From: Gulosibacter chungangensis
Lineage (GTDB): Bacteria > Actinomycetota > Actinomycetes > Actinomycetales > Microbacteriaceae
DNA: 64,000 nucleotides
Reading direction: 5' to 3'
Assembly (NCBI RefSeq): GCF_008831155.1
Contig: NZ_WBKB01000005.1
Span: forward strand, 124,001 to 188,000
Shown: one piece after another, positions 62,606 to 64,000 of the stretch
Numbering within the stretch: position 1 is the stretch's first letter
Layout of the letters: each line of letters begins with the position of its first letter
Notes under the pieces: generated by a model
What the model saw: only the letters and a program-made list of their open reading frames with translations
Database searches by the model: none
Told to the model about the DNA's origin: nothing
Position numbers and translations under genes: made by a program

Positions 62606-64000
62606 TGGCCAAGCCAGAATTGATGGATTACGACAAGGCGCTCGAACTGTTCGAGCCGGTCATTGGTCTCGAGGTGCACGTTGAACTCGCGACCAAGACG
62701 AAGATGTTCTCGCCCACGCCGAACCCGGCGTACGAGAACAACGATAAGGACCCGAACACCTGGATTGGTGCGGTGGACCTCGGGCTTCCCGGCACGCTGC
62801 CGGTCGTGAACGAGCAGGCCGTGCGCTATTCGATTTCGCTCGGGCTCGCGCTCGGCTGTGAGATCGCCGAAACGACCACCTTCGCGCGGAAGAACTACTT
62901 CTATCCGGACAACCCGAAGAACTACCAAATCTCGCAGTACGACGACCCGATCGCCTATGACGGGAAGGTCGAGGTCGAGCTGCAAGACGGCAAGGTCTTC
63001 TTCGTCGACATCGAGCGTGCCCACATGGAAGAGGATGCGGGCAAGCTCACCCACGTGGGTGGTAACGCGAGCCGTATCCACGGCGCGAGCTCCTCACTGG
63101 TGGACTACAACCGCGCCGGGGTGCCGCTGGTGGAGATCGTCACCAAGCCCATCTTCGGTGGCGAGGAACGCACTCCGGAGCTGGCCGCACAGTATGTCTC
63201 GACCATCCGCGACATTGTCCGGGGCCTGGGCATTTCGAAGGCGCAGATGGAGCGCGGCAACCTTCGCTGCGACGCGAACGTCTCGCTGCGCCCGCGCGGC
63301 GAGGAAAAGCTCGGCACACGCACCGAAACGAAGAACGTGAACTCCTTCCGCTCGATTGAGCGTGCCGTGCGGTATGAGATCCAGCGCCAGGCTGCAATTC
63401 TCGCTGCCGGTGGTTCGATCCTGCAGGAGACCCGTCACTGGCACGAGGACACCGGCCGCACCTCCTCCGGGCGCCCGAAATCGGATGCGGATGACTACCG
63501 CTACTTCCCGGAGCCGGACCTGATGCCGATCGAACCGACGGCCGAGCTGGTCCAGCAGCTGCGGGATGCGCTGCCCGAGCAACCGGTGCTGCGTCGCCGC
63601 CGGTTCAAGAAGGACTGGGGCTTCGGTGACCAGGAGTTCCAGGACATCGTCAACGGTGGCCTGCTCGACGCGGTAGCCGAGACCGTAGCCGCCGGTGCGA
63701 CCCCAACCGGGGCCCGCAAGTGGTGGCTCGGTGAGGTGAGCCGGATCGCGAATGAGCGAGGCGTGCATCCGTCCGAACTCGCAGCCCCGGCACAGATCGC
63801 GGAGATTGAGGCGCTGATCGCCGAGGGCACCGTGAACGACAAGCTCGCCCGCCAGGTGCTCGAGGGCGTACTCGCCGGCGAAGGCTCGCCGCGTGAGGTC
63901 GTTGAGGCCCGCGGCCTCGCGGTGGTCTCCGACGACGGCGCCCTCATTAGCGCCATCGACGAAGCCCTGGCCGCGCAGCCGGATGTGCTCGCAAAGATCC
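62605..64000 (+). CDS. gatB: Asp-tRNA(Asn)/Glu-tRNA(Gln) amidotransferase subunit B (3' end outside window)
   Basis: 465 complete codons, running off the right edge, about 93 percent of a normal GatB. FEPVIGLEVHVELATKTKMF (about 16-35), YFYPDNPKNYQISQYDDPIA (about 97-116), HMEEDAGKLTHVGG and DYNRAGVPLVEIVTKPI are the GatB kinase-domain signatures; the C-terminal YqeY-like domain (GTVNDKLARQVLEGVLAGEG) is partly present. Phosphorylates Glu/Asp-tRNA and amidates it. TAATG overlap with gatA shows translational coupling. Confidence 0.96.
   Translation, partial: MAKPELMDYDKALELFEPVIGLEVHVELATKTKMFSPTPNPAYENNDKDPNTWIGAVDLGLPGTLPVVNEQAVRYSISLGLALGCEIAETTTFARKNYFYPDNPKNYQISQYDDPIAYDGKVEVELQDGKVFFVDIERAHMEEDAGKLTHVGGNASRIHGASSSLVDYNRAGVPLVEIVTKPIFGGEERTPELAAQYVSTIRDIVRGLGISKAQMERGNLRCDANVSLRPRGEEKLGTRTETKNVNSFRSIERAVRYEIQRQAAILAAGGSILQETRHWHEDTGRTSSGRPKSDADDYRYFPEPDLMPIEPTAELVQQLRDALPEQPVLRRRRFKKDWGFGDQEFQDIVNGGLLDAVAETVAAGATPTGARKWWLGEVSRIANERGVHPSELAAPAQIAEIEALIAEGTVNDKLARQVLEGVLAGEGSPREVVEARGLAVVSDDGALISAIDEALAAQPDVLAKI

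Overview
This is a 64-kb stretch of core chromosome from a high-GC Gram-positive actinobacterium, most likely a member of the Microbacteriaceae (order Micrococcales). The evidence is the gene content and order (ffh / rpsP-khpA-rimM-trmD / rplS-lepB-rnhB-DUF2469-yraN-comM-dprA-xerC / rpsB-tsf-pyrH-frr-cdsA; cysteine desulfurase to mnmA-ligA-gatCAB), the GlgE glycogen pathway, an LAXTG cell-wall sorting signal, DivIVA-type polar-growth proteins, frequent GTG/TTG starts, and many transcripts that look leaderless. No rRNA, tRNA, CRISPR array, prophage or insertion sequence was seen.

Layout. 1-4.0 kb: methylcitrate-cycle cluster for propionate (end of a GntR/FCD regulator, prpD, prpB, prpC), closed by a 26-bp-stem terminator. 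4.1-5.3 kb: a TerC-family membrane protein preceded by a yybP-ykoY-type manganese riboswitch. 5.4-8.6 kb: histidine phosphatase, ftsY, amino-acid permease. 9.0-14.0 kb: HtrA-like protease; a small catabolic cluster (IclR regulator, class III CoA-transferase, HMG-CoA-lyase-type enzyme) with a recognisable operator; gamma-carbonic anhydrase. 14.0-23.2 kb: LysR regulator, ffh, the rpsP operon lying inverted, a GCS2 ligase, rplS, lepB, rnhB, DUF2469. 23.4-29.6 kb: a TPP enzyme, then yraN-comM-dprA-xerC. 29.8-31.9 kb: LAXTG surface protein and M23 endopeptidase. 32.1-36.4 kb: rpsB-tsf-pyrH-frr-cdsA. 36.4-44.7 kb: envelope and growth proteins (DivIVA-motif repeat protein, lytic transglycosylase-like protein, AI-2E exporter, long DivIVA coiled coil, a membrane/lipoprotein-like fusion, CnoX-like co-chaperone). 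44.7-51.1 kb: glgB, glgE, glgX. 51.3-64.0 kb: cysteine desulfurase, uracil permease, ABC exporter, mnmA, small membrane protein, ligA, an uncharacterised protein, gatC, gatA and the first 465 codons of gatB.

How the parts work together. ffh, ftsY and lepB supply the SRP targeting and signal-peptide cleavage route. The rpsP/rimM/trmD, rplS, rpsB/tsf/frr and gatCAB genes build and feed the ribosome. Cysteine desulfurase and MnmA form the sulfur relay for tRNA 2-thiouridine. comM/dprA/xerC handle incoming or dimeric DNA. GlgE, GlgB and GlgX make and trim alpha-glucan.

The least expected signals are non-coding. First, short tandem repeats sit on or just after the stop codons of several genes; two of these arrays have a 15-bp period that re-creates the stop codon in frame. 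Second, a -10 hexamer recurs 6-8 nt before the start codon of about a dozen genes that lack a Shine-Dalgarno sequence. Third, there is a clear manganese-riboswitch candidate, and structured leaders are likely before rplS and rpsB. Among proteins, the best second looks are a lipoprotein signal sequence buried inside a 784-residue protein and a 187-residue protein built from four DivIVA-type motifs.
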